Assembly (NCBI GenBank): GCA_031259225.1 | Contig: JAIRLT010000214.1 | Span: 1 to 5,352, forward strand | Direction of reading: 5' to 3' | From: Prevotellaceae bacterium | GTDB taxonomy: Bacteria; Bacteroidota; Bacteroidia; Bacteroidales; UBA932 | Length of the DNA: 5,352 nt | Made by a program: the position numbers and the translations under genes | Notes under the pieces: model-generated | Database searches by the model: none | What the model was told of the DNA's origin: nothing | What the model saw: only the letters and a program-made list of their open reading frames with translations | Shown here: positions 5,052 through 5,352 of the stretch, one piece after another | Layout: each line of letters starts with the position of its first letter | How positions within the stretch are numbered: the first letter of the stretch is position 1

Positions 5052-5156
5052 TTATAACCATCCGAATATCCGGAGCAGGCAAATCCCCACCCAAACGACA
5101 AATGCAATAAACAGCAACAAGACTAACACAAGAAATAACCAATCTATTTTTTTCAT
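5052..5156 (-). CDS. Small single-pass membrane protein, 34 residues
   Basis: ATG at 5154-5156 on the minus strand, stop TAA at 5052-5054. The product begins MKKIDWLFLVLVLLLFIAF, continues VVWVGICLLR, and ends IFGWL. Residues about 6-28 form one strongly hydrophobic helix long enough to span a membrane. Lysines 2 and 3 would sit on the cytoplasmic side, and R29 follows the helix. There is no lipobox and no obvious signal-peptidase site. Real-gene evidence is the coherent membrane composition, an A-rich Shine-Dalgarno-free leader (AACAAATTTAAATT) like those of gyrA and the ATPase, and a terminator immediately downstream. I do not recognise the family. A regulatory small membrane protein or type I toxin-like peptide are possibilities but nothing shows either. 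Confidence 0.6.
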   Translation of the reverse strand: MKKIDWLFLVLVLLLFIAFVVWVGICLLRIFGWL

Positions 5157-5199
5157 AATTTAAATTTGTTTTAAGTATATTTTTTGTTAATGCTACACC

Positions 5200-5207
5200 C
5201 TAAAATA
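5200..5207 (-). promoter_or_regulatory. Weak candidate promoter for the small membrane gene
   Basis: On the minus strand TATTTTAG (in CGTATTTTAGGGTG) differs by one base from TAnnTTTG and lies about 44 bp before the ATG. No convincing -33 element is seen at the expected distance. The region 5157-5227 is otherwise AT-rich and featureless. Confidence 0.3.
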
Positions 5208-5227
5208 CGAAACGCGAGCTAAACTTA

Positions 5228-5331
5228 CTATTTCAGAGGTTCAGGAAGACCCAGTCAACTATAAGTAAAAGCCCACGTTTCCGAATGGGTTTTATTCAAG
5301 TGACTGGAAATTTTCCTGATTTCTGAAATAG
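5228..5331. other. Long imperfect hairpin, ~104 bp, possible structured RNA or MITE
   Basis: Nested arms pair in order: CTATTTCAGA (5228-5237) with TCTGAAATAG (5322-5331), TCAGGAA (5241-5247) with TTCCTGA (5313-5319), CCAGTCA (5251-5257) with TGACTGG (5301-5307), and AAAGCCCA (5268-5275) with TGGGTTTT (5286-5293, one G-U pair in RNA). The whole block is one continuous rod with small internal loops. No target-site duplication is evident. On the minus strand a frame is open from the window edge to a TAA at 5292-5294, and the inner stem followed by TTTTAC could be the terminator of a gene lying beyond the window. That alternative explains the inner stem but not the outer three. Confidence 0.5.
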
Positions 5332-5352
5332 AATAAAAAAGTACCATCAATA

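Noticed and set aside
4927..5142. 71-codon minus-strand open frame with SLMRFEL / SLMCFEL repeats
   Set aside because: The protein repeat is only the translation of the duplicated 19-base loop in the branched terminator. The frame conflicts with the better 34-residue membrane gene on the same strand.
5292..5352. Minus-strand C-terminal fragment of a gene entering from the right edge
   Set aside because: The frame is open to a TAA at 5292-5294 and followed by a hairpin with a short T-run, but only about 19 codons are visible and they overlap the long hairpin arms. Too little to call a gene.

Overview
This window looks like chromosomal DNA from a member of the Bacteroidota. The evidence is a GyrA with Bacteroidota-like N-terminal wording, start codons preceded by A-rich leaders instead of Shine-Dalgarno sequences, and matches to the Bacteroidota promoter -7 motif TAnnTTTG. 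No genus can be named from the sequence alone. Three genes are supported: gyrA (minus strand, 580-3051), a divergently transcribed AAA_14/DUF4143-type ATPase (plus strand, 3432-4622), and a 34-residue single-pass membrane protein (minus strand, 5052-5156) that is easy to miss.

The non-coding DNA is the unusual part. Positions 1-579, 3092-3331 and 4623-4943 hold no credible gene. They are a mosaic of short tandem repeats, mostly 7 bp (TTTCAAC, AATTTCT, TTACGAC, TAATTCY) and one 8 bp type. The tracts are separated by variants of a GC-rich palindrome, GGCTGGCGCGCCAGCC. Larger units are built from these parts: a 48-bp unit present three times, a 53-bp direct repeat spaced exactly 250 bp apart, a 168-bp composite palindrome at 111-278, and a perfect 106-bp inverted repeat at 283-388 and 4718-4823. 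The inverted repeat brackets gyrA and the ATPase and carries a terminator-like hairpin in each copy.

Region by region: 1-579 is repeat mosaic downstream of gyrA; 580-3051 is gyrA; 3052-3431 is the divergent intergenic region, with the gyrA promoter at its left, repeats in the middle, and an array of AAATTGYTTA half-sites plus a strong -7 match just before the ATPase; 3432-4622 is the ATPase; 4623-4943 is repeat mosaic including the right inverted-repeat copy; 4944-5047 is a branched terminator-like structure with two near-identical loops serving the small membrane protein gene at 5052-5156; 5228-5331 is an imperfect hairpin of about 104 bp running to near the window edge.

The genes do not form an obvious pathway. 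GyrA is housekeeping. The ATPase stands alone, with its own promoter and what looks like its own operator. The small membrane gene appears to be an independent single-gene unit with its own terminator. The strongest leads are the perfect inverted repeat (possible inversion or assembly issue), the operator-like array before the ATPase, and the branched terminator with duplicated loops.
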